Assembly (NCBI RefSeq): GCF_000303155.1
Contig: NC_018719.1
Location: 1,612,001-1,676,000, forward strand
Direction of reading: 5' to 3'
Length of the DNA stretch: 64,000 nucleotides
Origin: Candidatus Nitrososphaera gargensis Ga9.2
Lineage (GTDB): Archaea > Thermoproteota > Nitrososphaeria > Nitrososphaerales > Nitrososphaeraceae
This document shows positions 1-8,320 of this stretch, piece by piece; within the stretch, counting starts at the first letter, position 1; each line of letters opens with the position of its first letter. A model generated the notes under the pieces. It did no database searches. It had not been told where the DNA came from and worked only from the letters and a program-made list of their open reading frames with translations. Made by a program: the position numbers and the translations under genes.

Positions 1-834
1 GGTTCGCTCAGACTTGCAAGGTCATAGATTACTTTTGTCAGATCATTTGATGGTTGGACATTCTTCATTATTTCCATAACATGAGATTGCAATGTTTCGA
101 CCTGTTGCTTTGCTTTCTTTAGAATAACATCCTTATCCTGCTTGGGAAGTGGAACAAGAACATTATCTATGTCTTCTGATCGAATTGTTGGCGTAACAGA
201 CCCAGATATGAATCGCCTTGTCAAAGCCTGACCTAATCGAGAGTTCATAACCTGTACAATGTACGGTGCGTATTCAGCATACTCCTTGTTGAGCTGTATG
301 CGATAAACATGAGAAGAACATGCAACTTTTTCGTGTTTAAATTCATCTCTAAGTGTATCAATAAGCACCTTCGAGATGTAACAATAAGCTGCTGGCATAC
401 CATCTTTGGTCAAAAGAATATCATTTTCAATAACTATAAAATCATCAGGCTCCTTCATTTTCTGACATTGAAGTAAATTTCTCAAATAGCGGATAGACTA
501 CATTTGGTCTGATGTTGTTGCCCTCAATCAACGGTACATCGCCATCTTCAGTTGGCGAAGCTCCAGTTACTCTAAGTGAACATAGTTCTGAAAAGCGTTT
601 GACCTCAACCACATCTCTATCTTGTAGTGCCTTCAGTGTCTTTAAGGCATTGAAGTATGAAGCAGACCAATAGTTGTTATCCAGTCTTTCATCTAATCTC
701 TGAGTTAACGTAAACGACGAGTCCAGCCAGATGGGTAGTTTCTCTTCCAGTATTTTGACCTTGATTTTTTTCAGCTCGTCCTCAACATGATTTTTTGTTG
801 ATGCTGCCATTCTTTTCACCAAGGTGGTCTCCAT
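1..834 (-). pseudogene. Type I restriction specificity subunit (HsdS)-like, frameshifted and cut by window edge
   Basis: Read on the minus strand, residues from an ATG at 834 run 129 codons and stop at 445. A second frame opens at an ATG at 458 and continues to the window edge without a stop. The two frames join naturally: the first ends at FEKFTSMSENE and the second continues EPDDFIVIENDILLTKDG, the order seen in a target-recognition domain of HsdS, which directs a type I restriction-modification enzyme to its DNA site. The second part also holds the usual FISGSVTPTIRSEDI and VLVPLPK stretch before a helical C-terminal spacer. One indel near 445-458 therefore splits one gene. No HsdM or HsdR is visible. 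A complete HsdS is usually larger, so the end beyond the window may matter. AT-rich, consistent with acquired DNA. Confidence 0.6.
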
Positions 835-845
835 TTTTGCCAGTA

Positions 846-1019
846 TTGGTAAACTGTTGTAAGGTCAGCATATCAAATGAAAAGGACTGCATCAAGGTCT
901 ACTGCAAGGGATGGGTTGAAAAGCAGACTTGGCGCGAGATAAACGACATTCGCAGGATAAACGGCTTTGCGTGGCTGTCAAATGGCAAGGACTCATGCTG
1001 GATAAAACTCATTTCCTAG
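846..1019 (+). CDS. Small hypothetical protein, 57 aa
   Basis: Not a recognised family. The frame from a TTG at 846 gives a Cys- and Trp-containing peptide with the core WREINDIRRINGFAWLSNG followed by KDSCWIKLIS. It begins 11 bases from the start of the divergent HsdS-like gene and its stop TAG is directly followed by the ATG of the next small ORF, which suggests a translationally coupled pair. The frame stays open further upstream, so the start is uncertain. It could be the tail of a decayed gene. Confidence 0.35.
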   Translation: MVNCCKVSISNEKDCIKVYCKGWVEKQTWREINDIRRINGFAWLSNGKDSCWIKLIS

Positions 1020-1199
1020 ATGCAGGTGATTCTTGGCATGGTTGTATCAGACAAGGAAGTAGTCAGAAGATCGAGAGAAACGATAGAGTTCCTCAAGGTA
1101 GAATCTATTGGCGGCGTTTGGAATACGCCGCAGCTGATCGATATGTTAGAGGACTTGTTCAAGGAAGATTCCAAGATATACAAGAATAAAGAGCGATGA
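1020..1199 (+). CDS. Small hypothetical protein, 59 aa
   Basis: No family recognised. An ATG immediately follows the stop of the preceding ORF. The peptide is charged and helix-prone (MQVILGMVVSDKEVVRRSR near the N-terminus, LEDLFKEDSKIYKNKER at the end). The coupling and protein-like composition support a real gene. Function unknown. Confidence 0.35.
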   Translation: MQVILGMVVSDKEVVRRSRETIEFLKVESIGGVWNTPQLIDMLEDLFKEDSKIYKNKER

Positions 1200-1236
1200 A
1201 ATACTATTAGATCAGGATGCAGAGAACCCTTTTCCT

Positions 1237-1389
1237 CTATTTGTGAAATTCATTTCTGGCTATTTGCTCTATCTTCTTTATCTGCTCGCTAGTAAATCCA
1301 GCATCGTGAAGTCTCCATTTCATTCTGTTGATCCTATCATCTATGAACATCTGCAAGTACAACTCAGGCGGGAGAGATGCTTCTGGCAT
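1237..1389 (-). CDS. Small hypothetical protein, 50 aa
   Basis: A short minus-strand frame starting with ATG at 1389 encodes a peptide with the stretches LPPELYLQMFIDDRINRMK and AGFTSEQIKKIEQIARNEF. The composition (charged, helix-forming, no rare-residue clusters) looks coding. No family recognised. The rest of the interval from 1200 to 1626 shows no other gene. Confidence 0.35.
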   Translation of the reverse strand: MPEASLPPELYLQMFIDDRINRMKWRLHDAGFTSEQIKKIEQIARNEFHK

Positions 1390-1626
1390 AGAAGTAATAG
1401 CCTAAGTAGTGGCTCTTAACCATATCTGTATCACCCCTATCCTAACACCCACTTTTCCACGTCAGAAAATCAGCCGCAAGTTAACGCCCGGCTGGAAACC
1501 TGAAAATCAGCAGCCAACTTAACAGTGTCTATTAACGTTGTATTTTTATATTTGAACAGGCCTCTTTTTACCCATGGCAGCCAACAATGCGCCAAAAAGC
1601 AGGGTGGTTCCGATACCAAAAGGTAG

Positions 1627-1716
1627 CGGGCCCGGTGGGCTTCGATCCCACGACTTCCGGCTCTCTTCAATAGAATTTAGAAGGCAGGCGCTCTATCCAT
1701 GCTGAGCTACGAGCCC
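1627..1716 (-). tRNA. tRNA-Arg (UCU) with a short canonical intron
   Basis: The reverse strand folds as a tRNA: acceptor GGGCTCG pairs with CGGGCCC (one G-U pair), D stem GCTC/GAGC, T arm GTGGG-ATCGAAG-CCCAC, discriminator G. The anticodon loop reads CTTCTA, giving anticodon UCU. It is followed by about 15 extra bases and then A and the 3' stem GCCGG, so an intron lies at the usual 37/38 position. The anticodon stem CCTGC/GCCGG has a U-C mismatch in the middle. CCA is not encoded. It sits at the edge between AT-rich accessory DNA and core genes. Confidence 0.85.
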
Positions 1717-1992
1717 GCTCAGGAAACTGTCTTGCTGACAGACAGTTTGCATGGGCAGCAGAAAGGCGACCCGATCCTTTATAAAATGTTTATTGGATAT
1801 GGCTCTTCCGGGCAGACAGCCAATTGTTGACTGCACCTATTCGTTATCCCAATTTCCACATACAAGAGATGTTAATTATTCAATCATGAATGCAAAATCT
1901 GTACTAATGTTGCATGATTAATGTAAATTCCATACCAAGAAACTATAATAGCCAGTCGACGAAATTTTACTGGTGTTATCAAGTGAAATTTG

Positions 1993-2562
1993 ATGGCTGA
2001 AAATAACAACAAGGACTTACAGGGTTTTACCCAGGAACAGATGAACAAGATGTTTAGCTTTTGGACCGATGTCATGAAGCTGCCGACGATCGGACCGATG
2101 TACGCTTTTTCAAAGGATGTCAGCTCGTATGCCAACGACTTTGTCACTTTAGGCAGGGTGATGGCCGAGCTCAAGACAAACATGGACAGCTACTGGTCGC
2201 TCTTGAGCACCACATTCACAAGGGCGATGAAGGAAACGATGGAGCGGGCCCCAAAACAGCTGATCTCAAAGGACGATTTTGAAAATTACAGGCGCGCGGC
2301 GATAGAGGCGTTTGAAGACGCGTTCACCGACCTCTTTGCGTCGCCGGAATTCTCTTCAGTCTATGGCAAGCTGTTCAGCAGCCAGCTGGACGTGTCAAGG
2401 GCGATCCAGGGCATTGCAGAAAAGAATTCCAAGACGCTCAACCTGCCTACAAGGAGCGAAGTCGACGAGATCCTGAAGGACATTGCCGAGCTAAAAAGGA
2501 GCGTCCGAGATTTGAAAAGGAGTTTGGAGATAAGGAATGGCCAAGCAAGAGCTACGACCTGA
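1993..2562 (+). CDS. phaE: Poly(3-hydroxyalkanoate) synthase subunit PhaE
   Basis: PhaE is the non-catalytic partner of PhaC in class III polyhydroxyalkanoate synthases, which polymerise hydroxyacyl-CoA into storage granules. The 189-residue protein is mostly helical and carries the family's C-terminal signature, with LNLPTRSEVDEILKDI (about residues 155-170) followed by a charged coiled coil. The ATG at 1993 is preferred to a TTG one codon earlier. It overlaps phaC by 26 bases, so the two are translated together. A TATA-like ACTATAATA lies near 1942-1950. At 189 residues it is shorter than many bacterial PhaE proteins, as is common in haloarchaea and thaumarchaea. Confidence 0.85.
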   Translation: MAENNNKDLQGFTQEQMNKMFSFWTDVMKLPTIGPMYAFSKDVSSYANDFVTLGRVMAELKTNMDSYWSLLSTTFTRAMKETMERAPKQLISKDDFENYRRAAIEAFEDAFTDLFASPEFSSVYGKLFSSQLDVSRAIQGIAEKNSKTLNLPTRSEVDEILKDIAELKRSVRDLKRSLEIRNGQARATT

Positions 2563-3673
2563 TCAAAAACCAGAGGTCCAGCCGCCTGCTGCTGCAGCGG
2601 AGAAGGCGAAAGAAGCAAAAAAGAAAGAGCCGACGGTCCTCGAAGAATTCGAGGAAGCGTACCGCAAGCTCGAAAAGGCAAAGAACATCCTTCACACTGC
2701 CGGCAACATTGAAGTTGGCCAGACTCCCCATGAGATTCTTGCAGAGACAAGGACCTACAGGCTGCTGCACTACCAGCAGATGGTCAGCAAGACTGCCAAG
2801 ACGCCTATACTTGTCGTTTATGCGCTGATCAACAAGTCTTATGTCCTTGACCTCCAGCCTGACAAGAGCTGGATCAGGAGCCTGCTGAGCCAAGGCTTTG
2901 ATGTCTACCTGATCGACTGGAAGGCTCCAACTGCTGTGGACAAGTACGTGACATTCGACGACTATGTCAACTGCTACATTGATGACTGCGTCAATATTGT
3001 GCTGAAAAAGACCAAGGCAGACAAGCTGACGCTGCATGGCTACTGCATGGGCGCGACCATGTCGACGATGTATACGACTTTGCACCAAGAAAAGGTGAGG
3101 AACCTTGCAGTCATTGCCCCTGTCGTGGACACCGAGAAGGACACGACGGTCATTGGCAACCTTGCAAAGAACATAGACGTGGACAAGATGGTAAGCGTCA
3201 TCGGAAACCTGCCTGTCGAGCAGTTGTACGCGTGCTACTCTGCCCTCAAGCCATTCAAGCAAGGCGTCAACAAATATTTCAACTTGGTCCAGAACATCGA
3301 CAACGATCAATTTGTTGGCAACTTTTTGCGGCTCGAAAAGTGGCTATACGACACGCCTCCGATAGCGGGCGAAACATTTAGGCAGTGGATAGCCGACATT
3401 TACCAAAAGAACCTGTTCGTAAAGAACGAGCTAAAGCTAGGCAACGAGCTGATCGATCTGTCAAAGATCAAGGTCCCGCTGCTCAACATCGTGGCGGACG
3501 AGGACCACCTTGTGTCGCCTCAGTGCAGCGCGCCTCTCAACGACGTGGTGTCAAGCACAGACAAGCGCCTCATGAGGTTCCACACCGGTCACGTGGGGCT
3601 GATAGCGAGCCTCTACTCGCAGAACAATGTGCTGCCAAAAGTGGGGCAGTGGCTCAAGGCAAGGTCGCAATAG
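2537..3673 (+). CDS. phaC: Poly(3-hydroxyalkanoate) synthase, class III catalytic subunit PhaC
   Basis: An alpha/beta-hydrolase polymerase that links (R)-3-hydroxyacyl-CoA into polyester, working with PhaE. The 378-residue length fits class III. After a lysine/alanine-rich N-terminal segment (residues 1-50) comes the fold with the lipase-like box G168-Y-C170-M-G172, so Cys170 is the nucleophile. The likely catalytic Asp is D323 in ADEDHLVSP and the general base is H352 in TGHVGL. All three triad residues are present, so the enzyme should be active. The Trp in LIDWKAP (about 128) also matches the family. It starts inside phaE. No phaA, phaB or phasin gene is nearby. Confidence 0.93.
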   Translation: MAKQELRPDQKPEVQPPAAAAEKAKEAKKKEPTVLEEFEEAYRKLEKAKNILHTAGNIEVGQTPHEILAETRTYRLLHYQQMVSKTAKTPILVVYALINKSYVLDLQPDKSWIRSLLSQGFDVYLIDWKAPTAVDKYVTFDDYVNCYIDDCVNIVLKKTKADKLTLHGYCMGATMSTMYTTLHQEKVRNLAVIAPVVDTEKDTTVIGNLAKNIDVDKMVSVIGNLPVEQLYACYSALKPFKQGVNKYFNLVQNIDNDQFVGNFLRLEKWLYDTPPIAGETFRQWIADIYQKNLFVKNELKLGNELIDLSKIKVPLLNIVADEDHLVSPQCSAPLNDVVSSTDKRLMRFHTGHVGLIASLYSQNNVLPKVGQWLKARSQ

Positions 3674-3729
3674 CAAATAAAAAAGAGTACTCTGGATTTT
3701 ATTTATAATTCCTTGGCTCATTATGAATC

Positions 3730-3870
3730 ATGAGTAACAACAAACTCTGGTTTGGTTGTCCAAAGTGCTTCCTTGCCTTTTACAGCAAAAATGAATATGA
3801 GCATCATTACAAAAGCGAGCACCCCAAGAGCGAGCTCAGGGATGCCGAGCTGGTAGAGTCAAAGGGATAG
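3730..3870 (+). CDS. C2H2 zinc-finger mini-protein, 46 aa
   Basis: The peptide contains one classical C2H2 finger: C10-x2-C13-x12-H26-x4-H31, with an aromatic residue (F17) between the pairs, and a short acidic tail. Such one-finger proteins are common in thaumarchaea and are presumed nucleic-acid or protein binders. It lies 56 bases after phaC on the same strand with its own ATG, between phaC and the leaderless gene at 3914. Specific role unknown. Confidence 0.7.
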   Translation: MSNNKLWFGCPKCFLAFYSKNEYEHHYKSEHPKSELRDAELVESKG

Positions 3871-3882
3871 CCTACAACTACC

Positions 3883-3890
3883 TTTTAATA
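3883..3890 (+). promoter_or_regulatory. TATA box of a leaderless transcript
   Basis: TTTTAATA is centred about 27 bases before the ATG at 3914. That spacing places the transcription start at or next to the start codon, the usual archaeal leaderless arrangement. Confidence 0.5.
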
Positions 3891-3913
3891 TCCTATTTTC
3901 GTTTTCCTAGGGC

Positions 3914-4222
3914 ATGGCCCTATTTGGAATATTCGCAACTCATAGCCCAGAGTCATGTCCGCTCAACAACAAGCAGAGCAGGGACACGTTTGTGCAAATA
4001 GACGAAAAACTCAAGGCGGCAACTGCAAAGCACAATATCACAAACATAGTCGGCTTTTACATGTCAGTCCTTGAGCACCAATGGGTGATCATTGTGGAGG
4101 CGAACAACGCACACGACATAGAGACCATGTGCATCGAAGCCGGCATCTCTGCCTTCAACACCGTCAAGATAGTGCCGCTCAACAACTTTGATGTTGTGAT
4201 GAAGAGGATCAAAGGCAGTTGA
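3914..4222 (+). CDS. Hypothetical protein, 102 aa, ferredoxin-like alpha/beta fold likely
   Basis: I do not recognise a named function. The pattern of strand (ITNIVGFYMSVLEHQWVIIV), helix (NNAHDIETMCIEAGI) and strand (TVKIVPLN) resembles small dimeric alpha/beta-barrel proteins such as the GYD or muconolactone-isomerase-like families. That is inference from predicted secondary structure only. The gene has its own TATA box and no operon partner. Confidence 0.6.
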   Translation: MALFGIFATHSPESCPLNNKQSRDTFVQIDEKLKAATAKHNITNIVGFYMSVLEHQWVIIVEANNAHDIETMCIEAGISAFNTVKIVPLNNFDVVMKRIKGS

Positions 4223-4628
4223 GCTGAACCATACCGTAACTGTCGGTAGAGCACATAAGATCCAGTTGAAAAGAAGATGCCCCATTGTTTTTTATCATAG
4301 TTATAAGAAAGAAGGATGGTGAAGAGCCCATACGCCAGCATCCACTAGCTATCTGACAGGAATAGCATATAATAATGAGAAACAAGCCCTACTTACCCTT
4401 TTGCAGGCTTTCGGGCCTGAATGAACAACGCAATTGCTTGCGATTGCATATGCTTGCTATTGGTCCTATTAAAGGAAAGTATGTCAATTTTGCTCACAAA
4501 AAGGTGAAAAAAGCTACCGAACACAATGCAGCAGCTTGCAGAAAATCAAACGCAGTTACAACAGCATCTGAAACTATGGTTTAAATTAGATGTTCAGCGT
4601 CAGTTAGGTTTGCCTAACGGTTTTGCAA
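4223..4628. other. Intergenic stretch without a convincing gene
   Basis: About 400 bases separate the 102-aa gene from the hydantoinase-like gene. Short frames exist on both strands but none has protein-like composition. TATA-like AT-rich patches near 4467-4476 and 4583-4590 may be promoters for the downstream gene. Confidence 0.4.
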
Positions 4629-6749
4629 ATGAGGAGAATCAGGGTCGGGATCGATGTTGGCGGCACATTCACCAAGGCCGTCGCGATAGACATGGTGCAG
4701 GGCAAGATAATAGGCAAGGTCACCGTTCCAACCACCCACTCTTCAAGCGAGGGTGTGTCGACCGGCATCGTTCAGGCGCTCAAGTCGCTGATGGAAAAGC
4801 ATTCGATCCAGAACTCTGAGATCGAGCTGATATCGCACAGCACCACCCAGGCGGTCAACGCGCTGCTTGAAGGCGACACTGCCAAGGTTGGGATCATTGG
4901 CATGGGAGTTGGGCTTGAAAAATCTAATGTTATCAAGCGCACGAACGTCAAGGACGTCGAGCTTGCGCCAAACAAGTATCTGCACACGTGCTACCGATTC
5001 CTTGACACATCTAAATATCTTGATGACAAAGAAGTAGAGCAGGCAATAGGCGAGCTCAAAGAGGAAGGCGCAGAGGTTATAGTCGTCAGCGAGGCTTATG
5101 GCGTAGACGACCCAAGCAACGAAAAATTTGTGATGGAAAAATCGGACATACCCGCAACAGCCGGCCACGAGCTGACCGGCATCTATGGCCTTGAAATAAG
5201 GACGCTCACTGCAGCTATCAACGCTGGCATCCTGCCCAAGGCAACCAGCACGGCAAGGTTCGTCGAGTCTGCCGTGCGCAACGAAAAGATCGCCGCTCCG
5301 GTCCTGATTATGAAAGGCGACGGAGGTGTGACTGACATGGGCACTTTCCAGAGCAAGCCCATCATCACAGTACTGTCGGGGCCGGCGGCAAGCGTGGCAG
5401 GAGCCCTTTTGCATCTGCGGGTGATCGACGGCGTCTTTATCGAGGTTGGAGGCACCTCTACCAACGTCTGCGTGATAAAGGACGGAAGGCCGGAGGTCCG
5501 CTACGTCACGATAATGCAGCATCCAACGTGCATACGGTCGCTTGATGTCAGGGTCGCAGGGGTCGCAGGCGGGTCTCTTGTCAGGTGGTCGGGCAGAAAG
5601 ATAACAGATGTTGGTCCCCGGTCCGCGCACATAGCCGGCCTACCCTATTCCTGCTTTGCCGCGCCTGAAGAGCTTGAGGGCGGCCAGATAATCACGTTCA
5701 AGCCAAAGGATGGTGACCCGATAGACTATGTAGCGATAGAGTCCGCCGGCGGCAAGCGCTTTGCTATTACAAACACGTGCGCCGCCAACGCCCTTGGGCT
5801 TGTACCCGAAGGCGATTATGCAAGGGCGAACCAGGCTTCTGCCAAGATGGCGCTTTCAATCCTTGCAAACAGGCTTGGCACGACGATGGAGCAGGCCGCC
5901 ACGATGGTTCTGGACATTTCTGCCAAAAAGGTGCTTGAAATAGTCGAGCCCATGATAAAGGAGTACAAGCTTAAAAAAGAGAGAATAGTGTTCATCGGGG
6001 GCGGGGGCGGCGCATCGGTGCTCGTGCCTCATATTGCGAGAAAACTGCAGCTGCAGTGGAAGATAGCCGAGCACGCCGAAGTCATCTCGTCCATCGGGGT
6101 TGCGGCGGCAATGATACACGAAGAGGCAGAGAAGACAATCAACAACCCCAAGCCCGAAGACATCTCCACTCTGGCAGAGCAGGTGAAAAAGGCGGCGCTT
6201 GACCGCGGCGCGCTGCCCGAGTCGATAACCATCCAGTCAGAGTATGTCAGCGAGCGGTCGCTTTTGCGTGTGACTGCGATGGGCAATGTTTCGCTTGATA
6301 TAGGCACTGCAAACGCGCAGGAGATAAACGAAGAGGAGGCCCACGTGCTTGCGTGCGAGCTCTTTGGCATAAACGAGGGCGTGCAGCGCATCTTTGATAT
6401 GAAGAACTACCACATCTTTGCGTGCGAGCTGAGCAAGAAAAAGCTGTTCTTGAAATCCAAGAAGCAGCCAGTGCTCGTGCTTGACAAGTACGGCAGGGTC
6501 AGGCTTTCCGTAGACAATGCGGCCATCTTTAACGGCTCGCCTGAGCAGGTCGCAGAGGAGATTGAAAAACTCTTGAAGCAGCACTCGGCCAGCGGAAACG
6601 ACCTTGCGCCGCAGGTGCACATCCTCGATGGTGTAAAGCTGATGGACTTTTCAAGCCTCACAGCGCCAGAGCACGTTTCAAAGGCAGTCCGCGACGAACT
6701 GAAAAAGTCCGCCACCAGAGATGTTGCCGCAATAGTAAGGCTTGGCTAG
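4629..6749 (+). CDS. Hydantoinase/oxoprolinase (HyuA-like) family protein
   Basis: The family contains ATP-dependent N-methylhydantoinase A, 5-oxoprolinase and acetone carboxylase subunits, which activate a cyclic amide or ketone by phosphorylation. The N-terminal [16 protein letters not shown] (about residues 6-21) is the actin-like phosphate-binding loop. [14 protein letters not shown] near residue 275 is the second nucleotide motif and [12 protein letters not shown] near 455 the third. The 706-residue length is typical of the A subunit. No hyuB partner is adjacent, so the substrate is unknown. The start is ATG 4629, or a TTG two codons earlier. The Sua5 gene begins 3 bases after the stop, suggesting cotranscription. 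Confidence 0.8.
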   Translation: MRRIRVGIDVGGTFTKAVAIDMVQGKIIGKVTVPTTHSSSEGVSTGIVQALKSLMEKHSIQNSEIELISHSTTQAVNALLEGDTAKVGIIGMGVGLEKSNVIKRTNVKDVELAPNKYLHTCYRFLDTSKYLDDKEVEQAIGELKEEGAEVIVVSEAYGVDDPSNEKFVMEKSDIPATAGHELTGIYGLEIRTLTAAINAGILPKATSTARFVESAVRNEKIAAPVLIMKGDGGVTDMGTFQSKPIITVLSGPAASVAGALLHLRVIDGVFIEVGGTSTNVCVIKDGRPEVRYVTIMQHPTCIRSLDVRVAGVAGGSLVRWSGRKITDVGPRSAHIAGLPYSCFAAPEELEGGQIITFKPKDGDPIDYVAIESAGGKRFAITNTCAANALGLVPEGDYARANQASAKMALSILANRLGTTMEQAATMVLDISAKKVLEIVEPMIKEYKLKKERIVFIGGGGGASVLVPHIARKLQLQWKIAEHAEVISSIGVAAAMIHEEAEKTINNPKPEDISTLAEQVKKAALDRGALPESITIQSEYVSERSLLRVTAMGNVSLDIGTANAQEINEEEAHVLACELFGINEGVQRIFDMKNYHIFACELSKKKLFLKSKKQPVLVLDKYGRVRLSVDNAAIFNGSPEQVAEEIEKLLKQHSASGNDLAPQVHILDGVKLMDFSSLTAPEHVSKAVRDELKKSATRDVAAIVRLG

Positions 6750-6752
6750 CAT

Positions 6753-7388
6753 ATGAAGAAGAACAGGCAGAAGATTGTTTTCAAGTGCACTGGCGACGCG
6801 GTGGCAAGGTGTGCGTCTGTGATCAAGAGTGGTGGAGTGGTAGTGTTCCCAACAGATACCATCTACGGCATCGGCTGCGACCCTTACAACGACCGTGCAG
6901 TCAAGCGGATATTTGCGATAAAAGGCAGGGATGAAAAAAAGCCGCTCCCGGTTCTTGCACACAGCATGTCAGATGCAGAGAAAATAGTGTCGCTTGGCAA
7001 GGCCGGCAGAACCCTTGCAAAAAAATACTGGCCCGGCGCCCTTACAATAGTTGCCCCGATTACTGACAGCAGGATATCTCGTAGAGTCACCGCAGGAAGT
7101 GGCAGCCTTGCCGTGCGCGTCCCGGCAAACAAATGCGTCCTGTCGCTCCTTGAGCAATGTAAGTACCTTGTGGGCACGAGCGCAAACCCATCTGGCGGCA
7201 GGCCGCTAAAGAGCGCGCAGGAAGTACTCGAATCGCCACTTCATGGCTATGACGCACTGATGGACGGAGGCCTGGTTGAAAGGGGAATCGAATCCACCAT
7301 AGTCGACGTTACGGGCAGCAGTCCTAAGATCCTGCGCGAGGGAGCGATAAGGTCAAGTGAGGTCCTGGAGGCCCTTGGCGAACTTTAA
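6753..7388 (+). CDS. L-threonylcarbamoyladenylate synthase (Sua5/YrdC/TsaC family)
   Basis: Makes threonylcarbamoyl-AMP from threonine, bicarbonate and ATP, the first step of the universal t6A37 modification of ANN-decoding tRNAs. The YrdC fold is clear: GGVVVFPTDTIYGIGCDP (residues 27-44), the K-x-R motif in AIKGRDEKKPLPV, SLAVRVP, and the SxN motif in VGTSANPSGG. At 211 residues it is the short form without the extra Sua5 C-terminal domain. KEOPS, which uses its product, includes Cgi121, and a Cgi121-like gene lies about 1 kb downstream on the other strand. Confidence 0.93.
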   Translation: MKKNRQKIVFKCTGDAVARCASVIKSGGVVVFPTDTIYGIGCDPYNDRAVKRIFAIKGRDEKKPLPVLAHSMSDAEKIVSLGKAGRTLAKKYWPGALTIVAPITDSRISRRVTAGSGSLAVRVPANKCVLSLLEQCKYLVGTSANPSGGRPLKSAQEVLESPLHGYDALMDGGLVERGIESTIVDVTGSSPKILREGAIRSSEVLEALGEL

Positions 7389-7899
7389 CCTCATAGTCTC
7401 TACATCCCGGTTCAGTGAGGAAGAGGCGCAGGACGAAATTCTGGATCTGCTTGACATGTTTGGCGACCCGGATGCAGAGTCTGAGATCACAGAAATCAAA
7501 GGACTCTTGCTTGCGCAGACCGCGCTCGATCCATTTGAAGTCATTGAAAAACTAAAAGAATTGATAGCTTCAGAGCCGTGGGAGGTGCGCTACATCCTGC
7601 GTGTTCTTCCGGTGGAGCGAGTCGTTCCCACTGAGCTTGACGCGATCAGGCAGGCGGCAAGAGATCTGGCAGTAGCCAAGATAGGCAATAATGAAAGTTT
7701 CAGGATAACCGTCGAAAAGAGGCACAGTGCGCTAGAATCGATAGAGGTGATAAAGGCGATCGCAGGCGAGATCGAAAGCAAGGTGGATCTTGAAAACCCC
7801 AGCTGGATCGTCCTTGTCGAGATAATCGGAGGCGAGGCAGGCCTGTCGGTGCTCAGGCCCGAACAGATTTTCAGCTCTGTTATCGAAAAGCGCAAGTGA
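7357..7899 (+). CDS. THUMP-domain RNA-binding protein (TAN1-like)
   Basis: The protein begins NFNLIVSTSRFSEEEAQDE and later has ITVEKRHSAL...EIIGGEAGLSVLRPEQIFS, the start and end of a stand-alone THUMP domain like that of yeast Tan1. Tan1 helps place N4-acetylcytidine in tRNA; archaeal relatives are presumed tRNA-binding adaptors. The frame opens with GTG at 7357, inside the end of the Sua5 gene. A TTG at 7375 gives a start closer to the domain boundary (MANFNLIVSTSR). Both starts overlap Sua5, so the two are probably coupled and form a tRNA-modification pair. Confidence 0.8.
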   Translation: MRSWRPLANFNLIVSTSRFSEEEAQDEILDLLDMFGDPDAESEITEIKGLLLAQTALDPFEVIEKLKELIASEPWEVRYILRVLPVERVVPTELDAIRQAARDLAVAKIGNNESFRITVEKRHSALESIEVIKAIAGEIESKVDLENPSWIVLVEIIGGEAGLSVLRPEQIFSSVIEKRK

Positions 7900-7942
7900 C
7901 AAGGTTAAGATACAAGCTTGCCGACAGTTAGTTATAACGTAT

Positions 7943-8314
7943 ATGAGTGCAGACAACAACAGGCTTGAAGAGCTTGCAAAGCACAAGTACATCAACCTAG
8001 AGACGTACAGGAAGAATGGGCAGCCAGTCAGCACGCCGGTATGGTTCATGATCGATAACGGCTTGGTTTATGTCGTAACTTCTGCAGATACTGGCAAGGC
8101 AAAGCGTTTGCGCAATAATCCTGCTGTCCGGATAATGCCAAGCGGCTTTAGGGGAGAGCCCAAAGGCGAATGGATCGAGGGCAAGGCAAGATTTGCAGAA
8201 GGTGCCGAAGCCGAGCGCGCAATACAGCTGCGCAAGAAAAAGTACGGCCTGCAGGCAAGGTTAGCTGGCATGATAAGAGGAGCGTCCACAGTTATCGCGA
8301 TCGAACTTGTTTAG
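7943..8314 (+). CDS. PPOX-class (pyridoxamine-phosphate-oxidase fold) F420/FMN-dependent protein
   Basis: A 123-residue split-barrel protein of the PNPOx-like superfamily. Visible signatures are KYINLETYRKNGQPVSTPVWF near the N-terminus (cofactor-contacting strands), VTSADTGKAKRLRNNPAVRI in the middle, and GWIEGKARF-type strand EWIEGKARFAEG. Short archaeal and actinobacterial members of this type are often F420-dependent reductases. The substrate cannot be read from sequence. It has its own promoter region and converges with the Cgi121 fusion gene 6 bases away. Confidence 0.78.
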   Translation: MSADNNRLEELAKHKYINLETYRKNGQPVSTPVWFMIDNGLVYVVTSADTGKAKRLRNNPAVRIMPSGFRGEPKGEWIEGKARFAEGAEAERAIQLRKKKYGLQARLAGMIRGASTVIAIELV

Positions 8315-8320
8315 TAATAG

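Noticed and set aside
2552-3310. Long open frame on the minus strand opposite phaC
   Set aside because: It is an antisense shadow: phaC has full catalytic motifs and the reverse frame has no recognisable protein pattern.
4743-5630. 295-residue frame opposite the hydantoinase-like gene
   Set aside because: Antisense shadow with unusual Cys/Arg-rich composition; the plus-strand gene is clearly coding.
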